From positions 23,312,001-23,376,000 of the forward strand of contig OZ316892.1 in assembly GCA_973895155.1 (NCBI GenBank): a stretch of 64,000 nucleotides of DNA, given 5' to 3'. The position numbers were made by a program, and so were the translations under genes. This document shows positions 39,530-50,641 of this stretch, piece by piece; position 1 is the first letter of the stretch, and every line of letters begins with the position of its first letter. The notes under the pieces are model-generated. The model saw nothing but the letters and a program-made list of their open reading frames with translations. It did not search any database and was not told where the DNA came from. This DNA is from Marsupella aquatica. Taxonomy: Eukaryota > Marchantiophyta.

Positions 39530-41550
39530 GATCCCACTTCACAAGATAAGCTAGGAATATTGATTCTCTTAACTGAGAATTCCCAAAGACAGAAGTGGGG
39601 ATGGAAGTAAAGAGAAAAAGTACGTTTAATTTCAAGACATACAGAGATTGAAATGAAATCAAAGAAACCAACAAGACCCTTGTGTACATGTGGTGTAAGA
39701 GCCGAGTGCTCAGGAAATAAAATTATGAGAGGCCAGGGCAAGGCTGTCTATAGCAGGACTTACTCTAGAGGAGTTTTCGATTAAACATACTAAATAGAAT
39801 TGAAATGTGATAAAGATTCTAAGGAGTAATAGCTTTCAAACTAGAGGCAACTTACTGACAAGCTTCATATATGAATAATTGCCATGGGCCACAAAAGGTG
39901 AAAATGGAGCGCTAGCTAGAAAGTGCGAAAACAAAGTAGAATGGCATGGAGGCAAGCGCTCGGATCCGATCCTTATAATTAACCGTTGCAGCAGCTGAAG
40001 AACATGCATGGAACGTGAGAGATGATCGAATATATATATGGATGTGGCATTGACAACAGACTACAAGACTACTACTCTCCCTTAGAGAGTGACAGACTGT
40101 ACGTTGACTTGATTGATGAAATTAATAGTATTGACCAAAGGTCGATACGTACACTGGCTCTGCATGCACACACGATGCTTTGGCTGCAGCGGCAAAGTGC
40201 CCGTGTTGTTACAATCTCTTTCAGGAGGGCCTTCCCTAATCTGATGAAACTATACTAGCTTTAATTTGCTTTAATTCTTGGCTTCAATCTAATTTGTTCA
40301 ATTGAATGTGATTAATTATACATACAGACTCCTCAATTATTCAACTGCTAGTTGTCTCTAAGAGAATAATAAAGTTGCTATTGTGTATCCTAATATAACC
40401 TGCTAGTTTTCCATTATGCAACGCTTAGCTCAATCTCGTTGATCGGGCCTACTTAGGTCTTCTTGATTGAACTAACTTCAAATAACCCAGCCAAATTAAA
40501 ACATATTGAGATCACTCACTCGAGCAAATTTGATTAACAATTATGAGCCTAGAATTCACACTCACAATGTCATTGAGTTTTCAGATCCATGGACCTACCA
40601 GGGCTGGCTTCCGAGGGACCTTGCATGTATATATCATGAAATAGATTAATCTTGGCACATATATTTACATGGAAAACAGGTCTAGATAAGACCTTGGCCT
40701 ACCTATGGCTACCTTGCTACGACCATCTAGAGTCATTCATACTATCTTATTTAGGGGATTTTTAGAAGAACGCTTTGGTAAGTTTCTCCCAGTTGATATA
40801 GAGCAGATATGGAATGAGCCCAAACAAATTCCAAGAAAGTGCGCTCTAAGACAATGAATGATCGAGCAATGAAATTTTGAAAACAACAATAAAATGGCAA
40901 AATTTTAGTTTTAACATTGTAAATTTATTTGTTCACTTGAAGGAAGGTTTACAACAATTATTAGGGGAAAACAAATAGATATACCAGCTATATATTTTCA
41001 TATTAGCTGGGTGTATCTTCCTTGTTCTATATTCATTTCTCATACAGACACTGATAGTTTTCATAAATCATGTATTTCCGGATTAATTCTGATAAATATT
41101 GTCGTCCCCATCACAGTTGTTTTTGGCAGTTTAATTTCATCTCAAAAACAATGTTATATCTACACAGTACTTATTAGAGTGTTGCCCGCTAGTACATTAA
41201 CAGTACGGCCCCATTGTATATATTGTAATTGGTAGAGGCCCCGCGGAACACTTTCTGGAAGGCCACCTAATTAATTAATGTGGGAATACTAATTAAATCT
41301 GATAAAGCCTATGTACAGCCAAGCAGGGCACTCACAATTCCCTACATTACAAAAAGGGTCACATAAGGTTGACCTGGTAGAACGTTGTCATGTTAAAGAT
41401 GGGAAAACCTTCCCCATAAAGGGTGGACTAGGCAAGGCGATGGTGGATCTAACGAGACTGGATTTGCTTTAGTGACACAACCTTGGAAGTCCAGGTGGAC
41501 ACTGTGGAATGATATCCTTTATTGTGAAAATATATTCATGTAGTCAAGGC
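39530..41550. other. Intergenic DNA, no gene recognised
   Basis: AT-rich sequence with short random frames on both strands. Confidence 0.45.
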
Positions 41551-41552
41551 TT

Positions 41553-44500
41553 CTATATAGCTTGATCATTCAAGTAATCCTCATAGAGCAGGTACAGACG
41601 CATTGTAGCTATTGCATCATCAACCTGCGCGCATAGTGCATGAGCCCATAAAAATCAATCATCTTAACTTAATTAAGCATGGGTTCCTAGTCACCCCTAG
41701 TATGATTCAGTACTTAGGGTTGTAGGTTTACTTAAAACTTAACCAAGTATCTTTAATGTAATTAACTTGCCAGGTTCAAATGATCAAAATCTTAACACTT
41801 ACCGGACTGTGGCAAGCCTGTTGGATTTCTTGACCCAGATGTATAGATGTCATAAGCTTGAGGTTCGACTTTTTCTCACCATGTGGCAAATTTTTCCTGA
41901 AATATTTAGTTGTACGTTGATTTGTTGAGTTAGAGTATATATCTGTCATACATTAATAGAAAACCAACCTTGGCCACAACACCTATTTTGTCAATTGCTC
42001 ATATATTAATAGAAAACTAACCGCCACGTGCAACACTTATTTTGTCAATTGCACACCTATGATATTAAAAGAGCAATACAACTTACTGCATGCAAAACTA
42101 GTTATGGAGTGGACAAGTACGTTACATGAAAAACTTTTGTGTATCTCTTAGATCAACCAATGGGTGATTCATTTCAAGTGCCTGCAATTTGCAAACGGGA
42201 GATGCAAGTTTAGACAAATTAAATCCTTTAATTACATGACAAAAGATGGTGCGAAAAGCTGTCCATCATTGCTTGAAGACTAGTACGTCAATTTCTAAAA
42301 CTAGCTCTGAACCCTAAAACTGACACCGAACTATTCAATTCACTTACCTTGCTACCAATGATTCACAAGCTACGTACCTCCAACAATTAATTTGAGGTGT
42401 CCTAAGGAAACATCCGTCACTTTTCTATAAGACTTATACAAAAGATTTATGACAGCTGAGTAATAGAAGTTTCCACAAACCATAAGGTCTCTTTTGATGT
42501 CATGTCCCACCAAGATGTTACCCCTTAAGATGCGATAAAGTTCTTCCTGAACCCTCTCTAGTGAAGGGGCTGCAAAAACAAAATTTATGCAATAAGAACT
42601 ATTAATTAATAGTTTTGCTGGGACAGTACGTTTTGCTGGTCCTAGCCTGCATGTTACAAGATCGTTCCAATTCCAAGTCTAATAATGATCTGAATTATCT
42701 AGCGCGTGGAATTTATTGATTACAGAAAATGGGATTAAAGGATACTTGATAACAGGCACTTATATCCTTTTCTGACTCTCAGACAATATATATCCTCGTG
42801 AACAATACACTATCATGCAGTACTAGTAGAGCCAAAAATTTCACATACTAAAGAGAAACCATAAAGCATTTGATAAAGTCCTACCTCCCTCCAGACTCTG
42901 CCTTGTAATCCCACTCAACGATGTGAAGTAATTGGAGATTGGGTGCTGCTGAGAAATGTAAGTTTCATACACTATATTCTTGTCTCTATCCACCTGAATA
43001 TAAATAAGCACAAAAGCGGTCAAAGGACTATTGAAAGGGCTAGTTCAATAGCGACCACATTAACGTACTTACTCCAACTTATGATAAGACTTTACACCAC
43101 ATACTCAATAAATCATGAGATTACAATTTTGCAAGAGTGGCCAAAAGTAAGATATTCAGACACAAAATTTACTTGGCCGGGTCCTCGAAGATCGATTAAA
43201 GGAAGGTTTAGACAGTGAAGAAGTTACGTACCACACATACTCTGCCAGCTTTACGTATGGTTTTGGTGCATCCTGGCAGTGTCACGCCAACCATTTCGCA
43301 ATCCAAGGCAAAAGCTTGTTTTTCACTATTCAAAAGTGATAATAATCCAGTGGTCAGACTCAGATTAGTCATCTACCTCAAGAAATCTATGGTGCCGAGT
43401 CTCTAACAAATCTACACTGTACTCAAATTAGTGGAACTAACCTTAGGGATGCCTTTGTTTTCACTGAAGCCTTCAAAGCATCCATTTGTGTCATCCCTGC
43501 AGCACGAATGAAGGCGTATAATTAATAGCCAAAACTAGTAGGATGGGTGGGGCCAACCCTACCTGGACAATTCCAGGGTCAGCAGTTGGCAGGAAACCGA
43601 TCAATCTCTCTGTGAATTTAATCCGAAAATGCATGGCTTCTCCTCTCAACTGGGCTTTCAGAAAAATGATATCTTGCCGTTCAATTCAAAATACTGAGCA
43701 GAAATTAAGTGATAAGTTTATTAATGAGCTAGTTCATTTCAGTTTGCAAATAAGGGAATGAAATAAAGAAATAACTAAAATAAGCTCTTCAATTCAGATG
43801 TTCATATATTTAACAAGGAGTTTCTTTGTACATACACTTCTCCCTGAGGCTTATAGGGCCCCCTGGCTGCTCAGGTGTCAACAGCTCCTGCACCTGTCTG
43901 TATTGCATGCCAAGGGCAGGCCAGGCCAAATACAGAACCGAAAATAAATTAACACACTGAATATATCTGATTCACATCTTATCTTACAAACAGGAATCAC
44001 AAAGTAGAGCATCGACCTACACAAGCTCCTGCTGAAAATTTAATTGCATGGAATGCATGTGTGGTGTTTGAGTTCAAAATTTAGTTCCACGTATCAATTT
44101 AATAATGTATATCTAGAACAAGTGAGTCTTGCTTTCCAGCATGATTCTACTTTTAAAATAGCTAGGTTTATGCTGTAGATTAATTTGTAGGTAATCGAGT
44201 CCAAGAAATCAATAAGGGACTGCATAGCTCTTTCATTTATGATGTGCTCGTGTGGGACCAACTTACCTTGTAAATGTTTCTTTCTCCTCTGAAATCTCCG
44301 TTTGTGCCATCCCTATATATAGTCAAAGTTGAGGCATATCTTAGTATGAACGTCATACACTGACTTAGGTAATGGTTGAAACAGTAGGGTGGGTCTCCCT
44401 AATTAATTCGATTGAGTACGTACTAGCCCTGCATTAAACTTGAAAACATAACAAATCCGATGGTCTTGATGGTAAAGCAGAAATATACAAGTATTTTACG

Positions 44501-45454
44501 TCCCTTGTATGACAGAAAATTGTCTTGGTACATACACTGTTCCCTGATGTCCACGAGACTCTTATGTTTTCACCACTCAAGAGCTTCTGCCTCTGTCTGC
44601 AGTGCAAGGCTTCGATCAAGTGCTTCTCGGTCCACGGTATTTGAGATTCGCTTAGTGATCGATGTCACTTGTAGTTTCCCTCTTTGAACACGATCTTGTC
44701 CGAATAATGCTTGATCAGACTGACGTACCAAGATCGATCACCATTGAAGAATACGTTCTTCTCGAGACTCTCTAGTTTCCAGTTTGTAAGGCCCGCTCAT
44801 AGGACTTCTTGAAGAGACAGCAATTCCTGCATTGTGCATCGTCCTCGATCGATGGATTATATATGCTAACTTAATTAGCTTTAGCTCATCATATTAGTTC
44901 AATTAATTTTCTATTGTAAGATCATTCAATTCTGAGTAACTACCTGCCCATCTATTTGGAACTTCTTAGCATATATATATCAAGCTCAGGTTTACTAGTA
45001 AACTGACTTCAGCTAGCTAGCTAGTGAAGAGATAACCCTACTAGTTGATTAGATCCAAATCTATCGATATATCATTTGCATCCTTCTAGCTAGAGGGTAG
45101 ACTTCTCTCGATCTTAACAAAGATTCATTAAAGTGAGATGAGACCATAGAAAACGATAGAAATACATCTCCAAGGCCTGATAATATAGTACGTTGGAAGA
45201 GAGATTGACTCGTACCTGTTGAAGTTGACCCCGGCCCGTGCCGTGGGGAAATATTATAACCCAATCCACTCCGCTAAGGAAATTACCATGTCAATCCAGA
45301 GAGAAACAAATCGTACTTGCATGTGATTGCCAATGGGATTGAGTCGTGTTATCTTGAAGCTGGCTAAATTTCTAGTAGAAAACCAGTCACTTTGATTACT
45401 TGAATTAAGCCGCAGAGAACTAGAAGAGATACTGCATCTGAGAATAGCAAACAC
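41553..45454 (-). CDS. DEDDh 3'-5' RNA exonuclease (REX4/ISG20/SDN-like)
   Basis: 3'-5' exoribonuclease of the DEDDh fold; plant relatives (SDN) trim small RNAs and others process rRNA. Core exons splice in phase: 43496-43442, 43325-43232, 42993-42885, 42569-42481, 42181-42126, 41896-41803 and 41624-41553 (TAG). Catalytic motifs are complete: FALDCEMVGV (Exo I, D and E); NILVGHDIKRDLM (Exo II, D), continuing after a splice ALEMNHPLVDLRDT; and HSPVDDAIATMRLY (Exo III, H and D). The core is short, ending soon after Exo III. Upstream, exon pairs are duplicated: 43897-43836 with 43496-43442, and 44596-44536 with 44312-44267. A third copy of the first exon lies at about 44850-44755. A possible first exon at 45454-45317 begins MFAILRCSISSSSLRLNSS, Ser/Arg-rich like an organelle transit peptide; its link to the core is inference. 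Substrate unknown. Confidence 0.85.
44267..44850 (-). pseudogene. Extra, decayed copies of exonuclease N-terminal exons
   Basis: Exon copy 44596-44536 is one base shorter than its twin at 43897-43836, so the conserved frame (ending REQ, twin REK) meets a TGA early in the exon. A third copy near 44850-44755 (QELLSLQEVL then TGA) is further decayed. The paired exon 44312-44267 keeps the same splice phases as its twin 43496-43442. Unit 1 may be skipped in splicing. Confidence 0.6.
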
Positions 45455-45459
45455 GGCGA

Positions 45460-46772
45460 AGCCTTTTATAGCTAGCTAAGAAAACTGCAGCACCGTAAGT
45501 GTATGACCTAGACCGAACTTGTCAGCTGTCAGTAGCTAATCTGAGGACTTTACTGACTATGTACTACCTACTTGTAAAGTTTGAGGTGCGACTAATCTAC
45601 AGGGATAGTACCTACGTTTATGGTTTGGTTCAAAGTAGACTACGGAATATATGAAGTAAGTAACACAACACCAATTAACTCGATCAGGCAAATTTGCATT
45701 CCCGTATTGACTCGGGAGGCTTGTTTGGCCAGGCCTGCCCAAAACAAGCATTTGATCGATCGATCTTGTTGCTTAATCCAAGAGCTAGACCTACTGCAAT
45801 GCCGAGGTCCTAACCACTGCTTAGTAGCCTTTCATTTCATTTGACGCTAGATATGGGAGGCTCTGCGTGGGATGCACAATAAGACCGGGCCACATCCATT
45901 TCAATGGACTGTAAGTAACCCCACAGGCGGCGCTAGCTCAAATGTAATTCCAATCATCATACACTGTAAGTTGAATTAAAATTAAATTCATGATTGCAAG
46001 TGTTATATATATATTTATTTGCTTTCAAACCATTGCCAAGGCACCTGACCGAAGATAACAAAAACATATGATGATATTTTGCAATGAACTTGTTAGTATA
46101 GGGGTCTTTGAAACAATGCAAATGTGGTTTCTCATGAGTGGTCACACCCATGGGAACGTTGATGCACTGTTTAATTTCTAAAGTATCAAACCAAGTGAAG
46201 TATAATCCAGGAAATTTCTATCCTCTCGAGGTTGATGGTTAAAGTTTGGAAGTGTGAAAGCATTTATTCTATGCCACAATTGCCACCTAAGTGACACTCA
46301 TAATTAAAATTGCATAGTTAAAAGCACTAACAAGCACTGGTTAGTGCTAACTGTCAGTGTGCGAGTACTTAACTTTTTAGTTAGATTAACTGCCAAGAAT
46401 CAACTTAACTATTTGGTAACTTGTTTCACCCTGCAAGCTAGTCCTGTAAATTTTTTGTTGTGGCGGAGAGCGGTGTCATGCGCAACCACCCTGCCAACAC
46501 TACTGGGGACTGTTAGGGATTTTGTGCTGAGTGTTGTGCGGGGACTGAGTGTCGTGCTGAGTAGCTGCAGCATTTAATTTTTGTGAATTCAAAATGGACA
46601 GTGCTCCCGCTACCTCTATTTTCTCCATTCCTAACTCTCAACAATCAGTGAGACCTCTAGCGCTAAATTCAGATCTTGAGTGCAGCTTTCAAATTCTTTG
46701 TAACAAATGTTGTGATGTTCTTCACAATGCTTTCCGTTGTGCGGGGTGCAACAACGCGGCAGAAGGTGTGCA
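45460..46772. other. Intergenic DNA, no gene recognised
   Basis: Only short random frames. It ends at the target duplication of the MITE that follows. Confidence 0.45.
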
Positions 46773-46922
46773 CTAAACTACCCGGGTATGCAACTACCCT
46801 TTTTATAATTAAAGCAAGGTTTTAATTCCTTATAATGCCTTTATATATCCAATTGACCATTTAGAGAGCTCGTTTTAGTCTACTATAGTCTTGTACTTCT
46901 CAACTCAAGGAATCCAAAATTA

Positions 46923-47646
46923 GTTTGTGGACCCCTATTAACGGAAAGCTTCAGACGACATCAACTCCTTGAACTCCTGAAAGTCTACCTTCCCATTACC
47001 GTCCGCATCGACTCCCTTGATCATCTACTGACACTTCTTATAACTATGTCCTTTCATGCCCAGGCTCTTCAACACCATTTGCACGTAGACGAGGCCCTTA
47101 TTGAACCTTGCTAAGTAAGCTTGCTTCTCTTTCGTTCACTCGTGCCTCACGCGTTGGACAATCTAACAGTAGCGAGAGGCATCACCGAGTTAGGAACTGC
47201 AATGATGACGCCATGGAAAGGAGTGTTGAGTGATCAACATAGAATCATGTCCACCTCTTCCTTCGTGGCAACAGAAGGTTGAGAAAATTGTCATGATTAC
47301 TTTGTCATCAGATCAACTTGCCGAGAGAGATTTAGTTATTATTCAATTGAAACACAATTCAGAATGTGGATGGGCAGCAGTTACTCAGGGTAAAAAAATG
47401 GAAGGTGGGCCTCCTACCAATTGAACAATCTATTACCTAGGGTAAATAAAATGGTTATTTTTCAAACATTTTTACATTAAGATTTACGGCATGGCATCCT
47501 CCACTTTACCAAAATCATGCCACAGACACGAATGTTGAAGCAATTTTATTTTGTGAACCAATCCATACCTGTTTGCAGCGCGTCTCAATGACGCGGCGCA
47601 TTGTGGAGTCTCGAATTTTGGAAGGGACCTCTAGTGGGGTCCGTAA
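46923..47646. mobile_element. Transposon carrying a captured EF-hand gene fragment
   Basis: Left end gtttgtggacccc, right end ggggtccgtaa, as in the element at 10579-11412, with which it shares an identical 34-base terminus. It interrupts MITE copy A. Inside it, next to the left end, is the C-terminus of a calmodulin-like gene. A gene fragment inside a non-autonomous transposon is the Pack-type arrangement. Confidence 0.65.
46938..47107 (-). pseudogene. Calmodulin-like (CML) C-terminal EF-hand fragment
   Basis: Minus-strand frame reads VLKSLGMKGHSYKKCQ, an in-frame TAG, then MIKGVDADGNGKVDFQEFKEL and SSEAFR before a TAA at 46940-46938. The 12-residue Ca2+ loop DADGNGKVDFQE has acidic or oxygen ligands at 1, 3, 5 and 12, so the last EF-hand is well preserved. 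The upstream half is missing and one stop interrupts it, so it is a relic. The stop codon lies inside the transposon's terminal region. Confidence 0.8.
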
Positions 47647-47981
47647 ATATCACTCAAAAGGAAAATTAATCGTATATGTTTTGATGTACACAATGTTGAT
47701 CAAAACCAAATTATATGGGTTTTTTTTAATACAGGGGTCTACAGCCAAACTAACCAGCTTTTTTATTGAAATTTTAAAAATCTTTTAATAAAAATTACAA
47801 CATGTGTTAGCTAGTAGGAATGTTTTTAATTTCATATGGAAAAAAGAAGAAAACCAAACCTTTGATATGACCCCAGGTTTTCTCAAATTTAAATTATTTT
47901 ATATACTTAGCCAACTTTTTAGTCCACATAAAAATGTAGACCCCTGTCTATAATACAAGAGTTGTGGCCCCGGGCTAAACT

Positions 47982-47994
47982 CACTAGTAGAAAC
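47982..47994 (+). other. CACTA-like transposon end (putative)
   Basis: CACTAGTAGAAAC is the usual start of plant CACTA terminal repeats. The same 12 bases occur at 55971. No matching inverted end was found nearby. Confidence 0.35.
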
Positions 47995-48135
47995 CACCCC
48001 ATTTTGTGACCAGACCAGTTATGACAGGCACCACCAAAGTATTAGGATTCAGCATCCAACGTTGCGATGCTTGCCTTGTATGAGGCCACCACTAGCTAGC
48101 TGTAGACTTGTCGTTATTCACCATGTACATAGGAA

Positions 48136-48280
48136 CGTTAGATTTAGGGCTAATGTAGTTTTACGGGTCAGATTAAGACCCACTCCCGTCTATTCCGCTG
48201 GGATGTAATCGGGCCTAGTTGATTAGTGGCCATTCTTCCACTTTCACTTATCATTCAATAAAAAGCAGAAAAGTTTTTCA
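48136..48280 (+). repeat. Copia LTR, left (putative, ~145 bp)
   Basis: Its right edge is fixed by ...gtttttca followed by the primer-binding site. The left edge (cgttagattta, expected TG) is a guess since no partner LTR is in the window. It contains an aataaa signal. Confidence 0.5.
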
Positions 48281-48292
48281 TGGTATTAGAGC
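48281..48292 (+). promoter_or_regulatory. Copia primer-binding site
   Basis: tggtattagagc differs by one base from tggtatcagagc, the standard site complementary to initiator tRNA-Met used by plant Copia elements. Confidence 0.8.
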
Positions 48293-48355
48293 TAGATTGC
48301 GCACGGACTGATTGCTGCACACTGACTGATTGCACTGCATCTATTATGGTGCGAA

Positions 48356-49875
48356 GATGAGCAATGTGAGCAGCACCTCACAATATTCACAGAGCAGCAG
48401 CTCACAGGGTGGCAGCTCGCAGAGTAGCGGCGCACACAATGTCAACCTTGATCTTGATTCACTCAAGGGGCTGAATTATTCCGAGAAGGAGATTTAACTA
48501 GATGGATCAAAAAATTTCATCAGTTAAGTTGGTCCTTTAAGGTCGAACGTCAGTTTTGGAAAGATAAAAGTCTGGTGGGAACTCATCAGTCCAGACACTT
48601 CCAGACGAGTATAGCTGAGTCCTGAACAACGGGAGGAGAAGATTGAAACCCAGGTACGCAACTCTCATATAATAGACAGGGGTCTATATTTTTATATGGA
48701 CTAAAAAGTTGGCTATACAAAATAATTAAAATTTGAAAAACCTTGGGTTTTCTACTTTTAAAAATTTTCAAGTCATATTATAAATGGTTTGGTTTTCTTC
48801 ATTTTCCATATGAAATTAAAAAATATTCCTATACATGTTGTAATTTTTATTAAAAGATTTTTAAAATTATAATAAAAATCCTAAAAAGCTGGCTAGTTTG
48901 GCTGTATACCCTTGTATTAAAAAAAACCCATATATACTTTGGTTTTGATCAACTTTTTGCACATCAAAACATGTTTGGTTTTTTCTTTAAGTTACATTTT
49001 TTGATTCCTTGAGTTCAGAGGTACAAGACTTTAGTAGACCAAAATGAAATCTAAGATGGTCAATTGGATATAAGGCCATTATAAGGAATTAAAAACTTGC
49101 CTTATAAAAAGGGAAGTTGTAGCATACCCGGGGATTGAAAGGACCACCTACATCTTCTCGATGACGGTAAAAGACCACATCATCCCTATTAATTGTTAAG
49201 AAGCACATTGATGATCCTGCCAAGTTGTGGTTGCAACTCAAGAGTCATTTCGAATCTGCTGTCCTAGGCAAACAGCTCGTTTTGCGGGAGAAGCTATCTC
49301 TCGTGCATTTATCTGAAGGAGGCAGCCTGGAAGAATACATTCATGAACTAGACTACTTAGTCAATCATGCAGCTTGTTGACATTGATTTCCAAATTGAAG
49401 ATAAGGAGCTAATTTGCATTGCTCTTAAGGGTCTGCCAGCCAGTTGGAGACCATTCATATCTTCATTTAGCACCATCTTGCATCAGTTTCCCAAGCTCAC
49501 TTTTTCTGACCTTATTGGCCATCTTGAAGCTGAAGAATTGCAGCGCACATTGGGAAAAATAGAAGAAGCTGCACTAGCTGTTACCATTATATTAACAGCT
49601 ATCGTGGCAGCTCCTCCCGCGGACAAGGACGGGGAAGGAGCTACAGGGGAAGAGGACAAAGCGCTCCATTGTCCAATGCCAAGAAGCCTGAATCCTGCAA
49701 TTTCTGTGGCTTCCTTGGCCACTAGGAGAGTGACTGCCTCAAGAAGATCGAAAGCCAAATTAAGGGTCTACAAACAAAGCACGCTGACATCAAGGTCGAA
49801 CTCAAGAAGGGGAAGCATCAGGCTCAAGAAGGGGTCCAAGCTGAAGACTACGGTTCTGAGACGGAAGATACTCTA
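48356..49875 (+). pseudogene. Copia gag, interrupted by a MITE
   Basis: Starts MSNVSSTSQYSQSSS with DLDSLKGLNYSEKEI, then a stop. It continues to about 48640 (SPEQREEKIETQ) and is cut by MITE copy B. After 49140 it resumes: KHIDDPAKLWLQLKSHFES, LSEGGSLEEYIHELDYLVNH, a frameshift at about 49367, then ICIALKGLPASWRPFISSFS, which is the UBN2 gag domain. A zinc knuckle, CNFCGFLGH-stop-ESDC, ends it. At least three stops or shifts, so it is dead. Confidence 0.85.
48649..49132 (+). mobile_element. MITE copy B (hAT-like), intact, 484 bp
   Basis: Terminal repeats cccaggtacgcaactc... and ...gtagcatacccggg, flanked on both sides by a perfect 8-bp target duplication gattgaaa (48641-48648 and 49133-49140). 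Inserted in the Copia gag. Non-coding and AT-rich. It is the inverse of copy A. Confidence 0.9.
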
Positions 49876-49887
49876 GAAAATCTAGAG

Positions 49888-50223
49888 GTGAACTTCACGG
49901 AACTCAACATGCACAAGTCCCGTAATAAGGACTGGCTCATAGACTCATGTGCTAGTGTGCATGTCACAGGAAGTAGATCAACTCTTGATCGAATAGTTCC
50001 CTACACTTATGCATCCAATGTAACTACTGCTTCTGGGACCCGTGTCCCCATAGCTGGTAAAGGTAACACCAAATTTGGTGCAAATAAAGTGGTGAAAAAA
50101 GTTTTGTACGTGCCTGGTATGACAAAAAATCTCTTATCAGTTGGTCAGCTCGCTGATGCCAGTCACTCTGTCTTGTTCAACTCCAACAATTGCTATGTCT
50201 TGGATAAGGAAGTCAGATCCTAG
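49888..50223 (+). pseudogene. Copia protease / pre-integrase fragment
   Basis: Reads WLIDSCASVHVTGSRSTL, where the aspartic protease triad DSG/DTG has become DSC, then SGTRVPIAGKG and VLYVPGMTKNLLSVGQLADA, the classic Copia segment before GAG-pre-integrase. It ends at a TAG. The integrase core that should follow is absent: about 420 bases later the reverse transcriptase begins. Confidence 0.85.
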
Positions 50224-50641
50224 CAAAATCTTCCTCCATGCTGTTTGAGACAAAAGCAATAGCTTGCACAGACTCAATTCTTCTCTTCAGGGTAACGCCA
50301 AACTTTGTGCAGAGGCCAACCTTTTTGTGGTTCACTTCTCACCTGCTACATCTTCTGTAGCTCAATCCTCACCTGTTGCAGCACTTCTTCCTTCAGGACT
50401 TTCTCAGTCAGCTCCCTTGGCTAAATCCGTCTATCTCAATTGAACCTGTTCCTGACCCACAAGAACTCCAGCCTCTGGCAAGTCCTCCTTCTCCATCTTT
50501 CTCCACTCCAGTTGATCTCATTGATCCCTTTGACCTGGCCGATCAAGTTGCTAGTAGTGATCATGCATAATCCCCCTCTCTCCAATCCTGTTGTCTCCAC
50601 CCTTTTAAAGACCATCACAGACCAGAGAGCTTCCTGTTTGT

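Larger units (their letters stand above)
46781..47974 (-). mobile_element. MITE copy A (hAT-like), split by another transposon
   Basis: Ends cccgggtatgcaac... and ...gttgtggccccggg are inverted repeats. Flanks are ctaaacta (46773-46780) and ctaaactc (47975-47982), a near-perfect 8-bp target duplication. It is the inverted twin of the intact 484-bp copy at 48649-49132: 46781-46920 matches one end and 47655-47974 the other. The 46923-47646 element sits in between. There is no coding capacity of its own. An 8-bp duplication suggests the hAT superfamily; this is inference. Confidence 0.8.

Noticed and set aside
39432-39741. Serine/leucine-rich minus-strand frames
   Set aside because: Produced by the (GA)n microsatellite.
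46594-46776. 60-residue Cys-rich zinc-finger-like ORF (CNKCCDVLH..CAGC)
   Set aside because: Short, no family recognised, no splice context, and its end is simply the MITE target site.
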